64,000 bases of DNA from Erpobdella octoculata (GCA_963978895.1 OZ022247.1:14793812-14857811); one strand, 5' to 3'. Counted from the stretch's first letter, positions 22,740 through 33,049 are shown. The notes: generated by a model from the sequence alone, not told the origin. Translations and numbers: made by a program.

Positions 22740-23110
22740 AATGTCTGGAATATTGCCGGCAACGACCTCCTCAGTGACGCAGCCAGAATTTTTTTCGGGG
22801 GAGGACTGATTAGTAAAGTTTTCTGAAAAATTTATGACCATGGGCGCCCACAGGAATTTTTGCAGGGACAAGCTTCTTATTTTTTTTCTCCTCGCCTCTT
22901 CTCTCATACTCAAGTAGAACATCGGGGGGATTCATTCCCAAAAATAATGATGATGATGATATCGATATGACAATAAAAGGAGTTACAGTTGTTAAAATTA
23001 ATTATAAATGTTTTAATTATAGGTTGTTTATTTTCGTGTAAAAAATTTAATCAATCAATCCAGGGGGTGGGCTAAGGCCTCCCTTGCTCCTTATGCGGGC
23101 GCTCATGTTT
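22740..23110. repeat. Old dispersed repeat containing an unoccupied paralogous site
   Basis: 22912-23024 (aagtagaacatcgggggg ... atgatgatgatatcgat ... ggagttacagttgttaaa) is a paralogue of the DNA that flanks the Gmr1-like element (46972-47017 and 53806-53861) and the hAT MITE (53862-54389). Here both insertion points are empty. The surrounding G-run-rich text (cgcagccagaattttttt, ccagggggtgggcta) looks like old hAT-type MITE ends. Confidence 0.7.
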
Positions 23111-23224
23111 ACGACCCACAAAAGTCAAGGGTTAACGACAGTTTTAGTAATAATTAGTAGCAACAAACCATGATACATTAAAATTGAAAAAGTGATTTAA
23201 AATTTAAGACGTTTTTTCTGCAAA

Positions 23225-23520
23225 AAAATGTCGATGACGGCTACTTCATTAATGTGAAGATCGCGATTGATAGTCATTTGGGCAAACCCATTCAGTTCTT
23301 GAAGGATCTCTCGGCTGTCGCGGATGAAAAAGGCAACGTGATAAAGAGTTTTAGAGCAGCGTATTTATCTGCGGATATATGGAATCCTCACAACGTTGCA
23401 GAACATCAATTGCGGTATGTGGCTTCTCTGCCAATGGGGCATTCGACCATTTGGCTTTCCAGCAGAAGTATTCACCACGAACAGCAGATGTGTGACCAAG
23501 GTCGGGTTGGGTCAGATTTT
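23225..23520 (+). pseudogene. Unrecognised open stretch, possibly a retrocopy
   Basis: An open frame reading VDDGYFINVKIAIDSHLGK then PIQFLKDLSAVADEKGNV has protein-like composition for about 65 codons (roughly 23228-23420). It then seems to shift frame: a neighbouring frame gives GAFDHLAFQQKYSPR. I do not recognise it. No splice sites are convincing. It could equally be chance. Confidence 0.25.
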
Positions 23521-24499
23521 CTGGCGGGTCGGGTCATCAAAATTGGACCCATGGACGTATGGACCTACAACAATGGAAATATGCAGAGCAACAAAATATT
23601 ACAGAAATAATAGAGAAAATACATAGAAAAAAATTGAAAAACAACCCATGACACGGGCACGCGCGTCACTTCACACGAGGGGACATGGGCGGGAATGCTA
23701 CAAAACGATATAGGTAATTTATTATAATTTTTAGCGTAAGTATAATTATTATTTCTTATTAATAATTTAATTATTCATTTAATTTTAAGACAAAAAACAG
23801 GGACGTCATTTCAGCAAAACCTTAGGGGGGTAAGATGTTTTAGGGGCCCACTCAGGGTCCTCTGCGCCTTGGCACAAAACACAAAATCTGCGCCCCCCTG
23901 CATAGCATCTTTTGCTTTTCTCCCAAAAAAAACCTGATGACCGGGGAGGGGGGGTAGTTGGAGCCACTTTAAAAAAATTGAAACCCTTGTTTTATTTCTC
24001 CTCCCAAAAACCTGATTACCGGGGGAGGTCACATACCATAACATCTGAGTGATCATAAGAGCATTTCCAACTGTGTCTACGAACAAGGCTATAGCTATCA
24101 AAATCTGCTGTGAACGGTAATTAATATTGATGAACGAAAGAAGCTAAAGTCATTTATTTCTGAAAAAGTTAGTATAGTATGAATACACTGAACCCTCTTT
24201 CTGTCACCCCCATGATGTCACCCGGGGCAGCTTGCCCACCCCCTTAGCCACGCCTCTGGGCCCAATAATGCAAGTATCTACTGAATTTTTATGAAATTGA
24301 TCTAGGCTAATAGTTCATATCTTTTTGTTAACCTAAACAAGCTGGCATTTTAAATTAAGGTAATTCTAATATTGTTATTTGATAATAGTATATCATTCTT
24401 TATACTAGGTGTTTTAAGACTCAAATATCAGTATATGTAATTTATATCGAATTATCCTGTCGTGGATCATAATTTGATATTTTTTTATCCGAGTTTGAA

Positions 24500-24705
24500 A
24501 CTGTTTTTTTTTTTTTTTTTTTTAATAGTTTATAGTCCTTTACACCAGGTGTTTTAAGACTGAAATAGCTGTATGTAGGAAGCACCTAAGTACTTCCTGT
24601 CGTGGATCATAATTTGTTCTTTTTAACTTTTCCCTCCTCCTTTCTCCAGGCTTGGGACTGGCTTGCAAATGCAAGGCGGAGTTGGTTTGGAACTGGCCGC
24701 AAAAG
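24500..24705 (-). repeat. SINE-like repeat with poly(A) tail, copy 1
   Basis: On the minus strand it runs from the gcaagccagtcccaag region through ggagaaaggagga, gatccacgacaggaagtac and ggtgtaaaggactataaac to an A-run (the plus-strand T-run at 24504-24523). It matches 45640-45815 closely. A diverged partial copy precedes it around 24405-24480. No clear A/B box pair was found, so the tRNA origin is unproven. Confidence 0.55.
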
Positions 24706-24867
24706 TGTTCTTATTCGGTCTGCAGAGTGCAGAGAGGAAATCATCAGATTGCGGATTGAAGGAATTCAGACATGCAAGAATATCACTATTTTCTGTAAAT
24801 CATGTGTTCAACTTAGACAAAATGCGATCGATGCATGCATACAAAATCTCGACGTGGACGATCAAGC

Positions 24868-26553
24868 GGTATCCTATCAAAAGAGCGAAAACATAAGAGC
24901 GAAAACAAAAGGGCGAACATAAAAGGGCGAAACTAAAAAGAGCGAATGCTAAAAAGATCGCACGATAATAAGAGCGAAAATGAAAAGAGCGAAACTAAAA
25001 AGAGCGCACAATAAAAAAGGCGAACGTCAAAAAAGCGAAAACATGAAATATTATAATTTATATTTTTATTTTTACCCATACACTAGCAGCACAAACCAAC
25101 TTTCTTTCTTCTGCTATCTCGCTTTCTCTCTTTTCTCTCTCTCTCTCTTTCTCGTTCTCTCTCTCCCTAGCGAAACGCATGATACTTTATTTTTTGTTTC
25201 TCTCTTTTTTTTCTCTCACTCTCTATCTCGTTCGCTCTTTGTCCTCAGTAAAATGCATGTTTCTCTCTTTTCTCAATCTTTCTTTTTAATGTTTCTCTCG
25301 TTCTACTTCTTTTTTATTGTCTTTTTTTGTTTTGTTTGTCTCTTTTTTCCTTTCTTTTTTATATGTGTGTTTTTCTTCTCTCCCTTTTCCTAAATAATGA
25401 TGATATTGTGGCGCGGATGTTTTAAATGTTTAGTAAATATTATAACAGTTCCTCGTCTCCTTCTCTTTTTCTTCTTTTTCTTCTTTCTCTTTCTTTCCCT
25501 CTCTCTTTCTCTCTCATAGCTTCCGTGAAAATTCACTTATGTGAATGTTGCGAACAAAATAAAAACACATTAGTGCCAGATGCCAATGTCACGGTCAAAA
25601 AACTTCCTACTTAATTATAGTTCAAACTTGAATTTATAGATAAGTATTTTTAGTACCAAATTGGTTATAGGAAAATTTGCTCATGTAAAAACTTATTTAA
25701 CTCTACAGTTTCTGTACAAAAAGTGATGCACAAATTATGCCCAGCAGTGGAGAGTTATAAACCAAGAAAAATAATATTGTAAATTACATTGTTAAATTAA
25801 ACTTTAATTATACAATAATGGGTTGAAATAACTTTGAACATTTTAACTAGAAACAATTTGATCGCGGACATTTTACATAGCACTAAAAATTGAAAAAAGA
25901 AACGCAAATAAAATACACGTTTTATCACTGTTCTGATGATCATGGAACTGAAAGAATGATAGAAAAAACTTTATTTGTGTGCGTGGCTGAATGAAACAGA
26001 GGGTAAAAGATAGGCTTAATTGGTGCGCGCGTGAGTGTGTGCGTGTGATAGAAAGAGAACCCGGTAATGGCGAGTATCTCAACTGGCTAAATCTAAAATT
26101 ACTAACGGGGTTCCTCGGAGTTTTTAGAGGTTTTCCCATCATTTTTCTCACCTTTTTCCTCCCTCTGTTTCCTTTCCTTTCCTATTTATTTTCCCATTCT
26201 CGCACACACGGCCGCTGAATGCCACGCTGCCACTCGTTCTCCCGTTCCCGCTCACACTCTCACTCGCTTGCCCAATCCCACTCGCTCTTCCGCTCCCGCT
26301 TCATTTTTTCTAATTTTTTGCACATAAAACTTTAAATAGATTTCTTAAAATTGCTTGAAACATAGATAATACAAACTTATTTTCGCCTTTTCGATGTTCG
26401 CTTTTTTTATTGTTCGCTTTTTTTAGTTTCGCCCTTTTCATTTTCGCTCTTATTATCGTGCGCTCTTTTTAGCATTCGCCCTTTTTAGTTTCGCCCTTTT
26501 GTGTTCGCCCTTTTGTTTTCGCCCTTATGTTTTCGCCCTTTTGATAGTAAACC
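24868..26553 (-). mobile_element. Foldback family A, copy 2, with 9-bp target duplication
   Basis: A 1686-bp element bounded by GGTATCCTATCAAAAG and CTTTTGATAGTAAACC, flanked by a perfect 9-bp duplication CGATCAAGC at 24859-24867 and 26554-26562. The arms, about 170 bp (24868-25044 and 26380-26553), consist of GCGAAA-type subrepeats in inverted order. The interior is pyrimidine-rich (25080-25540) and then matches copy 1 in reverse. No coding is recognised. The 9-bp duplication and long arms favour the Mutator-like superclass. Confidence 0.88.
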
Positions 26554-26921
26554 CGATCAAGCTTCCAAGTTTCTTTAGCATCTCTTCTCTCTTTTTATGG
26601 ACAACCTACTTGGCCAGACTATGAATAACGATATTCATCTTTATAACCGGGACGGCATTTTTCTACATATGGCGGCATCCTATAATTACAAAAGCTTCTG
26701 TTTTTCTCTTCTCAAATCTCACTAAAAACACCAAAAAATCCTACAGGGACCCATATATAATAACTATTGGTTCACATAAAAGTCCGAAGCCCAGTCCCCT
26801 TAAATGATGTCCATGAGTTTTGAAAGTAACGGTCTGAAATGTGCCCATATATTAACCATGGCCCACTTTAAAGTCAGGGAGGGCTACTTACAAAATCCGG
26901 AGGGCCCACTAACTTAAGTGC

Positions 26922-27048
26922 GTGGGGCCCACTTAACTGCGTGGGGCCCACTTAACTGCGTGGGGCCCACTTAACTGCGTGGGGCCCACTTAACTGCGTG
27001 GGGCCCACTTAACTGCGTGGGGCCCACTTAACTGCGTGGGGCCCACTG
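26922..27048. repeat. 19-bp minisatellite, about 7 units
   Basis: Unit GTGGGGCCCACTTAACTGC, successive starts at 26922, 26941, 26960, 26979, 26998, 27017 and 27036, essentially identical. Contains a GGGCCC palindrome. It lies near the right end of the CAGGGACGTCA element. Confidence 0.95.
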
Positions 27049-27148
27049 AAAACTCAGGGGGGGAGATCGCTCCCCCCTGCCCCCCCTAATTGACGTCCCT
27101 GACAAAAAATGTCTTAAATAATTTAATATTGAATACTAGCAGTTAGAC

Positions 27149-27247
27149 TTTTCGTCGCAAAGGTCGGCCTTTTCGTCGCAAGCTGGGGATTTTCGTCGCA
27201 ATGTCGCGACGATAATGTACCCTGCGACGAAACGGCTTTGCGACGAA
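27149..27247. repeat. TTTTCGTCGCAA motif cluster
   Basis: Three direct copies (about 27149, 27170, 27190) and two inverted copies (about 27223, 27237) within 100 bp, followed by further ttcgca motifs to 27400. It resembles the subterminal motif array of a DNA transposon, but no terminal repeat or duplication was located. Confidence 0.6.
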
Positions 27248-27832
27248 TTGGCCTGCACCTTTAATATTATAATTCGCATTGTGAAAATGTGTTCGCAAAT
27301 TACGCAAATTATATCTTGTTTCGCACCAAATCTTTTCGCAAAAAATTCGCGGTTTACCCTTTCGCCCATTCGCAGCTCACTCGCATTTTTAAATTCGCTG
27401 ATTACCCATGACCGATTTTTTGGACCAGGTGGAATTGGCTGGTATACAAAATTACAAATATACAATATTTGAGCTCATATTATAAGGAGTCGTGTCAGCA
27501 GGATGCAGGGTATACAGTTAAAAGTATTAACTTTGAACGCATGGTTAGATTTTTGTTCTTACGAACTAAATAATTTGGCTGGTGTGTTATAGTCTTGTAG
27601 TTATAGTTAATATAGTTATAGTTATAGTTGTACGGTAAAGGTGGAGAATAGCGTAATAAATTATTTCCGGTGGTTTTAATAATATTTTTATTATAAGATT
27701 AATATAATTAAAAGGGGTAAAACCGTATAAGTCGTTGACAGAAATGTAAACAAATTTCTGCCGGATTGATTGACAGGTCACGTGCAGTAAATAAGCCAAT
27801 CAAGCATTCCTATGCATATTTAATTTGTATAA

Positions 27833-28036
27833 TTAAAATAAAGAATAAAACGTAGTTTTTGTATAAAATATTTTCTTTTCAAATAAAACGTAGCAGAACA
27901 ATATAAGAAGAAAACGCAGTTTTTTTTATAAAATATTTTCTTTTCAAATAAAACGTAGCAGAACAATAAAAGAAGAAAACGCAGTTTTTTTATAAAATAT
28001 TTTTTTTTCAAATAAAACGTAGCAGAATAATAAAAG
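27833..28036. repeat. Left subterminal tandem repeat of the Merlin element, about 3 units
   Basis: Period 63-65. tataaaatatttt recurs at about 27861, 27929 and 27992, and caaataaaacgtagcagaa recurs in each unit. Confidence 0.85.
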
Positions 28037-28062
28037 TTATTTTATTACAACAGTTATTAAAG

Positions 28063-29206
28063 CTATACAGGATAATATGTCCGGATGAGCTCTAAGGCTT
28101 TCTGGAAGCACACTTCTCTTTTCCCGTTCTTGCGATGCCATAGGTACTCGTCGAGGTAAGAAGTAATATGAACGTCAGAGGTCCCCCGCATCTTCTTCAT
28201 TTTGTCCTTTGCATTCCGCCACAAATTTTCTGCTCGCTGAGTGTTTACCCCGTTATTGGCAACAAACGTAACGGAATGGTTCACTGTTGCGTGAGCCAGT
28301 CCTGTGGTTGCCGTTAACCTAATATAAGCCCTCCACCGGTCGCTCCAGACCGTAGTACCTGCAAAATTAATAAAAAAATGTTATATAATTCAAGTACTCA
28401 ATGTGGAAATAATCCAATGACTTTACAATACCTGGCAAAACATGCTGCTGAATAATTGGTAGCAGCGTCGCGGCATTTCTTTTTGGGACCTCGACCATGA
28501 AAGCCTCATTGGTGTCTTGATCGATTCCACCAAAAACCCACCTTTGTCTCGTGGGTCTAGCACGTCCGTTTCTGGTCCTAATTAAAGCGAAACGTGAATG
28601 TTGAAGTGTTTAAAACTGAATTTAGAAACCTTCTGCAGTTTGACGTACCTTTTTGGTGCAGAGACTACACTCTCATCTATTTGTACGACGTGCCCGGGCC
28701 CTCCTATTCTGATAGGGTTGTCTCTGACCCAATATGTGCAAAGGTCCCGTAGCATATTGAACCAGTTTGGTAAAGTGTGTTCACTACACAGTCCAAGAAA
28801 TTGTTCGATCGTGGCCTGAGTCACGTCGTAAAATGACCAGTAGAAAACTAGCTATAAATGCAAATTTCTATTATTTTACAACTTAATTTACAACGTAAAT
28901 AAAATAAAATAAACTTACCATAATACATTTCTTCATCGGAATGTGACTTTTTTGAAAAAAACTGCCTTCCCTCAGAGATTTACTGGCACGACAAGCTCTG
29001 ACTTGATACAACCAAAAACTACCGTCACTGATATCTTTCCTTGGGGATAGTCTCATCGGACTCGGACAACGATGGCAGTTCCTAGTGCTAGCTATAATTC
29101 CGTGCGCCATAGCCCATGCGATTGCGTCTTCATTTGTCTGCATATTAGCATACATCTCGAAAGTCGAGATCCCTGAGACGTCAGGATAAACGACACCAGC
29201 AGCCAT
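28063..29206 (-). CDS. Merlin/ISXO2-like transposase, four exons
   Basis: Proposed exons on the minus strand: 29206-28919 (ATG, ends phase 0), 28851-28649, 28577-28432 and 28358-28063 (TAG). Every junction has GT/AG and the phases match, giving 933 bases or 310 residues with no stop. Exon 1 holds the zinc-ribbon-like part (CHRCPSPMRLS, then an RACRASKSLREGSFF stretch). Exon 2 holds the first catalytic Asp (VVQIDES). Exon 4 starts with the second Asp (VWSDRWRAY) and holds the final Glu (NTQRAENLWRNAKDKMKK). It catalyses element transposition in the nucleus. An upstream in-frame start at 29320 is possible. The exon model is my inference; the domain is clear. Three introns exclude bacterial contamination. 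Confidence 0.9.
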
Positions 29207-29404
29207 GACAAGAGCGAGAGAAATACCAAGATGCAAAAAAACCAACTGTCCGACTATTCGTGTTAGCCATATATATATATACGAGCAAACGACCAAATGG
29301 CACAGATACTTCAAATGCAACAGATACGCTTATTGTGCTCAATCTGGCATTGGTCATTTAACAATGTGCAGCATTGTGCGTGAACACTTCAAAGAAGCCT
29401 AGCC

Positions 29405-29850
29405 GAGCACACGTTGATCAAAATACCAGATGCCCTTAAATACTTTAAAAAAATGCTCGTCGTCCACGGACAGTAACAGTCGCTCACACATTGAACGAAA
29501 TACCAGATGCCCTTAATACTTAAAAGAGATGCTGCTCGTCTATTGTCTGTCTAACGATTACATATAGTCCAGTCGCTCACACATGGAACGAAATACCAGA
29601 TGCCCATAATACTTAAAAGAGATGCTGCTCGTCCATTGTCTAGCGATCACGTATAGTCCAGTTGCTCACACATTGAACGAAATACCAGATGCCCATAATA
29701 CTTAAAAGAGATGCTGCTCGTCCATTGTCTAGCGATCACGTATAGTCCAGTTGCTCACACATTGAACGAAATACCAGATGCCCTTAATACTTAAAAGAGA
29801 TGCTTGTCTATTGTCTTTTGATCACGTATAGTCCAGTCACACATAGATCA
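29405..29850. repeat. Right subterminal tandem repeat of the Merlin element, about 4 units
   Basis: Period about 89-92. gaacgaaataccagatgcc occurs at about 29493, 29586, 29676 and 29765, each followed by taatacttaaaagagatgc. A partial, diverged unit begins near 29405. The array is upstream of the gene and may be a regulatory or transposase-binding region. Confidence 0.85.
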
Positions 29851-30307
29851 CAAATAATATAAAAATAAAATTAGAACTGTGCATCATTATTAACATTAAC
29901 ATAAATAATTATGTAAGTTCACTTTTCATAGTCCTGGGCGGAGCTTATCACCGAGAAAAAATTTGTTTACATTTCTGTCAACGACTTATACGGTTTTACC
30001 ATTAAAAGGAAAATTAAATTACCAACAGATTAATCTAATCGCTTTTTAAAAATTATATTAAAAAGTTAACGTTAGAAACCATCCTGTAGTAGCTAAAACA
30101 AACTCATAAACAGAAATCTAACTAAAAGTAAAGTGGAATGAAATGAAATTGACAAGAAAAAAAACATTGTCTTTTTTCTGAATAACTTTTTCTCTGCAAA
30201 AGAACTTTTTGGATCACTTAATTACTGTGCATTCATGCTTTTCATGTTTACAGTTAGGCCGCATTGTTAAATTGCTCACGCTAGTGACTCTGTGTTAATA
30301 CCAGTAT

Positions 30308-30326
30308 CTCCTACTTGAAGTAGGAG
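30308..30326. repeat. Perfect hairpin
   Basis: CTCCTACTT-G-AAGTAGGAG, a 9-bp stem with a single-base centre, in the right arm of the TA-flanked MITE. Confidence 0.6.
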
Positions 30327-30544
30327 TCAATTGATAGAATTAAGCAATAAGACGGAGTGAGCCTGGAGCTATTGGTGTTAGTATGTGTCAAAAGAATCCA
30401 GTAAAAAAAGCAACGCGCTGTTATTGGGCATTTGGTTGCAGTTTCGATAAAAAAAATTCTAGAAAAATAAAAACTTTTTAGATCATTAAATTGGTAATCT
30501 TATTGTGTTTATAAATATATAATTATTATGCTATTCTCCACCTT

Positions 30545-30768
30545 TATAAATCGTTGGGGTTGCAATGGTTCCAACACAAGACCTGCGATTTGTCTGGGTT
30601 GAGTTGCAAGTGGTTCTCAAACATCTAATGACTAACGTACTCGACACAGGCCAACATTTTTACGGATAATTACGCTGTTTGGTCTGGAGGGCAGTGCTCA
30701 TAAATTATGTTGTTGGTATAAAGGTGGTACTGGAGGCCATTGCGACACCAACGATTTATACTTACACC
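30545..30768. mobile_element. Short palindromic element (MITE)
   Basis: TATAAATCGTTGGGGTTGCA at 30545 is inverted at about 30740-30764 (TTGCGACACCAACGATTTATA), about 24 bp with a few mismatches. It directly adjoins the right end of the 27638-30544 element. Non-coding. A CAGTGGTTCTTAACCTTT motif at about 30851, typical of hAT ends, begins another remnant just downstream. Confidence 0.5.
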
Positions 30769-31084
30769 CATTTCATGCTTTTTATAGTTTCTTTGACATA
30801 TCTCTACGATTATGAGTGGAAGTGTTGTTAGACGTATCGGTTTAGTGCAGTGGTTCTTAACCTTTCTTCTGGACCAACTCAATTTGTCCGCACCCCCTTA
30901 CTTTTGCATATAAAAAAGCAATAAGTAAAATGTAAGTGATTTGCATCAAGTTTTTTATTTAATTTATTTTTTTGCTTTCTGCTGATTAGATCAGACAAAT
31001 GAGGACCAATCTTTAACAAGGCATATCGCATATCATCACCGGCCTCTAATCAAATTCTTTGCTTGGTTTCCACACTAAACTCAT

Positions 31085-32643
31085 CCACTCTATCCCAAAT
31101 AAATCATCTCTGTTAGACCCAATACCAACCCCTATCCTGAAAAAATACGCCAGCTCATTATCCCCCTTAATCACCAAACGCGTTAACGAGTCACTATCAC
31201 AAGGAATTTAACCTCAATCATTCAAGATAGCCCAAGTGTTACCTATACTAAAAAAGAGCAACCTCAATCCTTCCATCCCATCAAACTACAGACCCATATC
31301 TAACCTCACCACCATCTCAAAACTACTCGAGAGAATTGTACTGAAAAGATTAGGACTTCATATCACCACATCATGCAACTACACAAAACTACAATCAGCC
31401 TATCGTTCTGGTCACTCCACTGAAACAGCTTTACTTCATGTACTTGATTCTATGCTACGAAACTGTGGCAACCATAAAGCTGTTGTGTTTGTCTGCCTCG
31501 ATCTCTCAGCTGCTTTCGACACCATTCGTCATGACATCTTCACTACCAGACTTACCGACGAGTTTGGCGTTACCAGTTCTGCTTTGTTATGGATCTCCTC
31601 ATACCTCAACAGCAGAAAACAATTCATAAAAATGGGCAAACACTCATCTGCACCCTCTGCCCTTGATGCGGGTGTTCCCCAGGGCTCTGTCCTGGGACCT
31701 CTTCTATTCACAACATATACCACACCCATTTGCGCCATCATCGAACAATCAAACGTCTCTTTCCACCAATATGCTGATGACACCTGCCATTTCACTGCTC
31801 TCTCTTGTGACGACTCACCAAACATGATCCAAACTCTTACACTCTGCTCACACAAAATTCAACAGTGGCACCGCTTAAACTTTTTACAATTAAACCCTAC
31901 AAAGTCTGAAGTAATCATCCTTGGCTCACCCCAGCAACTCAATAAATTCAAAGAATTAACCTCAATAGACATCGCAGGCGCCACTCTTCCTATATCTTCA
32001 CATGTTAAATTGCTAGGCGTCACTCTCGACAACCATCTTCGCTTCGACCATCACATATCTTTAACTATAAAGGCCTGTAGCTATCATATACAGGCCCTGA
32101 AACACATATGCCCTCTACTCTCTACCGAGACTGCTACCACCCTTGCATGCAGCCTAGTCACATCTAGACTGGACTACTGCAACTCTCTGCTCTATGGAGT
32201 ATCATCGACACTCTTACGCAAACTTCAGTGTGTTCAGAATCAACTCGCCAAAGTCACCACCATTTCATCCACGGTCACTTCCTCCTCTTCTCATCTCTGC
32301 AAACTTCATTGGATCCCAATAGAATATAGAATTATTTTCAAGATATCACTTCTAACTTACAAAACTCTCAGCACTAATAACCCACCTTACTTAAATAAAC
32401 TCATCACCATTAGGACCAACAATAGACAACTCCGTTCTTCCAACTCTCTCTCACTCTTCCAACCGCTCAAAACCGCCAATAGATCTTTCAGCTACAGCTC
32501 CCCAGCCATCTGGAATTCACTACCGCCATCAATCACTTCATCACCATGTCTGACATCGTTCAAAAAACTTATTTTTTTTCGAAGGCATTCGGACGAGATC
32601 CTGCGTGCCTCTGAAGCTCTGCTACTGGTGCTTTACAAATTGA

Positions 32644-32677
<34 letters not shown>

Positions 32678-32678
32678 A
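31085..32678 (+). pseudogene. LINE C reverse transcriptase, 5'-truncated, one frameshift
   Basis: Readable from LDPIPTPILKKYASS at about 31117. A one-base shift near 31205 joins the long open frame 31236-32678. Motifs: SNYRPISNLTTISKLLE, QSAYRSGHSTETALL, LDLSAAFDTIRHD, AGVPQGSVLGPLLF, YADDT at 31771-31785, and the C-terminal SRLDYCNSLLYG and AIWNSLPPSI. The last codons run into the TTA microsatellite (poly-Leu), so the natural stop is probably lost. No endonuclease. Confidence 0.88.
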
Positions 32679-32687
32679 CTTAGGTTA
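31085..32687 (+). mobile_element. L2-like LINE C, 5'-truncated
   Basis: Only the RT half of ORF2 and the 3' tail remain. The tail is a (TTA)n microsatellite at 32646-32677, a tail type common in L2/Daphne-like LINEs. Codon and base use is visibly richer in C (many cac, ctc, acc) than in LINEs A and B, so it is a separate lineage, related to LINE D at the right end of the window. Confidence 0.88.
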
Positions 32688-33049
32688 AGTTACAGAATGG
32701 CATTCGGCGACGACGTAGTTCTGAACGCGTAAAGTAATATGAAAAGCGGTTTTTGATCTAAAACTGTTAAAAATTAATATTGAAAGAGATTTACAAAAAA
32801 AAAAAGTTTAAATGCCAAAAAAATTTGAATTTAAAGACTTTTACGATTTTGGCGCGATTTCACATTTTTTCGAATAATAAGAAGAAAGCTGGAACTTCTA
32901 GTAACTCCTTAAAAATACTTATTATTAACTATTATTCATAATTCGTTTCTTATTACTCTATTAATTTTTGAGCTTCGAAAAAAAAATCACTTAGATCGTC
33001 TAAGTAATGCACTCGACCTGAAGCTCGAAGTCAATTTCACTTCAGACGT
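32688..33049. other. No gene seen
   Basis: AT-rich, with short runs; nothing recognised. Confidence 0.4.

Larger units (their letters stand above)
23798..27101. mobile_element. hAT-like non-autonomous element carrying foldback A copy 2
   Basis: Ends CAGGGACGTCA (left) and TGACGTCCCTG (right), an 11-bp perfect inverse, flanked by an 8-bp duplication ACAAAAAA at 23790-23797 and 27102-27109. The interior is rich in gggcccac and ccccccct stretches, a minisatellite and a SINE-like repeat. The foldback element (24868-26553 plus its duplication) accounts for more than half of it, leaving about 1.6 kb. No transposase. Hitchhiking internal repeats are common in such MITE-like elements. Confidence 0.8.
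27716..30000 (-). mobile_element. Merlin-type (IS1016-related) DNA transposon, apparently complete
   Basis: A 2285-bp element with perfect terminal inverted repeats of about 42 bp (27716-27757 and 29959-30000), starting GGTAAAACCGTATAAGTCG. Flanked by a perfect 9-bp duplication ATTAAAAGG at 27707-27715 and 30001-30009. Merlin elements are known for 8-9-bp duplications and an ISXO2/IS1595-type DDE transposase, and both are found here. Between the terminal repeats and the gene lie tandem arrays on both sides (27833-28036 and 29405-29850). Confidence 0.93.
27638..30544. mobile_element. Small palindromic element (MITE) hosting the Merlin insertion
   Basis: Left AAGGTGGAGAATAGCGTAAT and right (inverted) AAGGTGGAGAATAGCATAAT form a terminal inverted repeat of about 21 bp with one mismatch. 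Both ends abut TA, as in Tc1/mariner-type insertions. Without the Merlin element and its duplication it would be about 610 bp and non-coding. The superfamily is inferred only from the TA. Confidence 0.6.

Noticed and set aside
28063..29320. ISXO2/IS1595-like transposase as evidence of bacterial contamination
   Set aside because: The gene has three phase-consistent GT/AG introns, AT-rich flanks shared with neighbouring repeats, and a 9-bp duplication in a eukaryotic MITE; this is the animal Merlin type.
29405..29850. Regularly spaced repeats resembling a CRISPR array
   Set aside because: The 89-92-bp units are repeated along their whole length with no unique spacers, and they sit in a eukaryotic DNA transposon.
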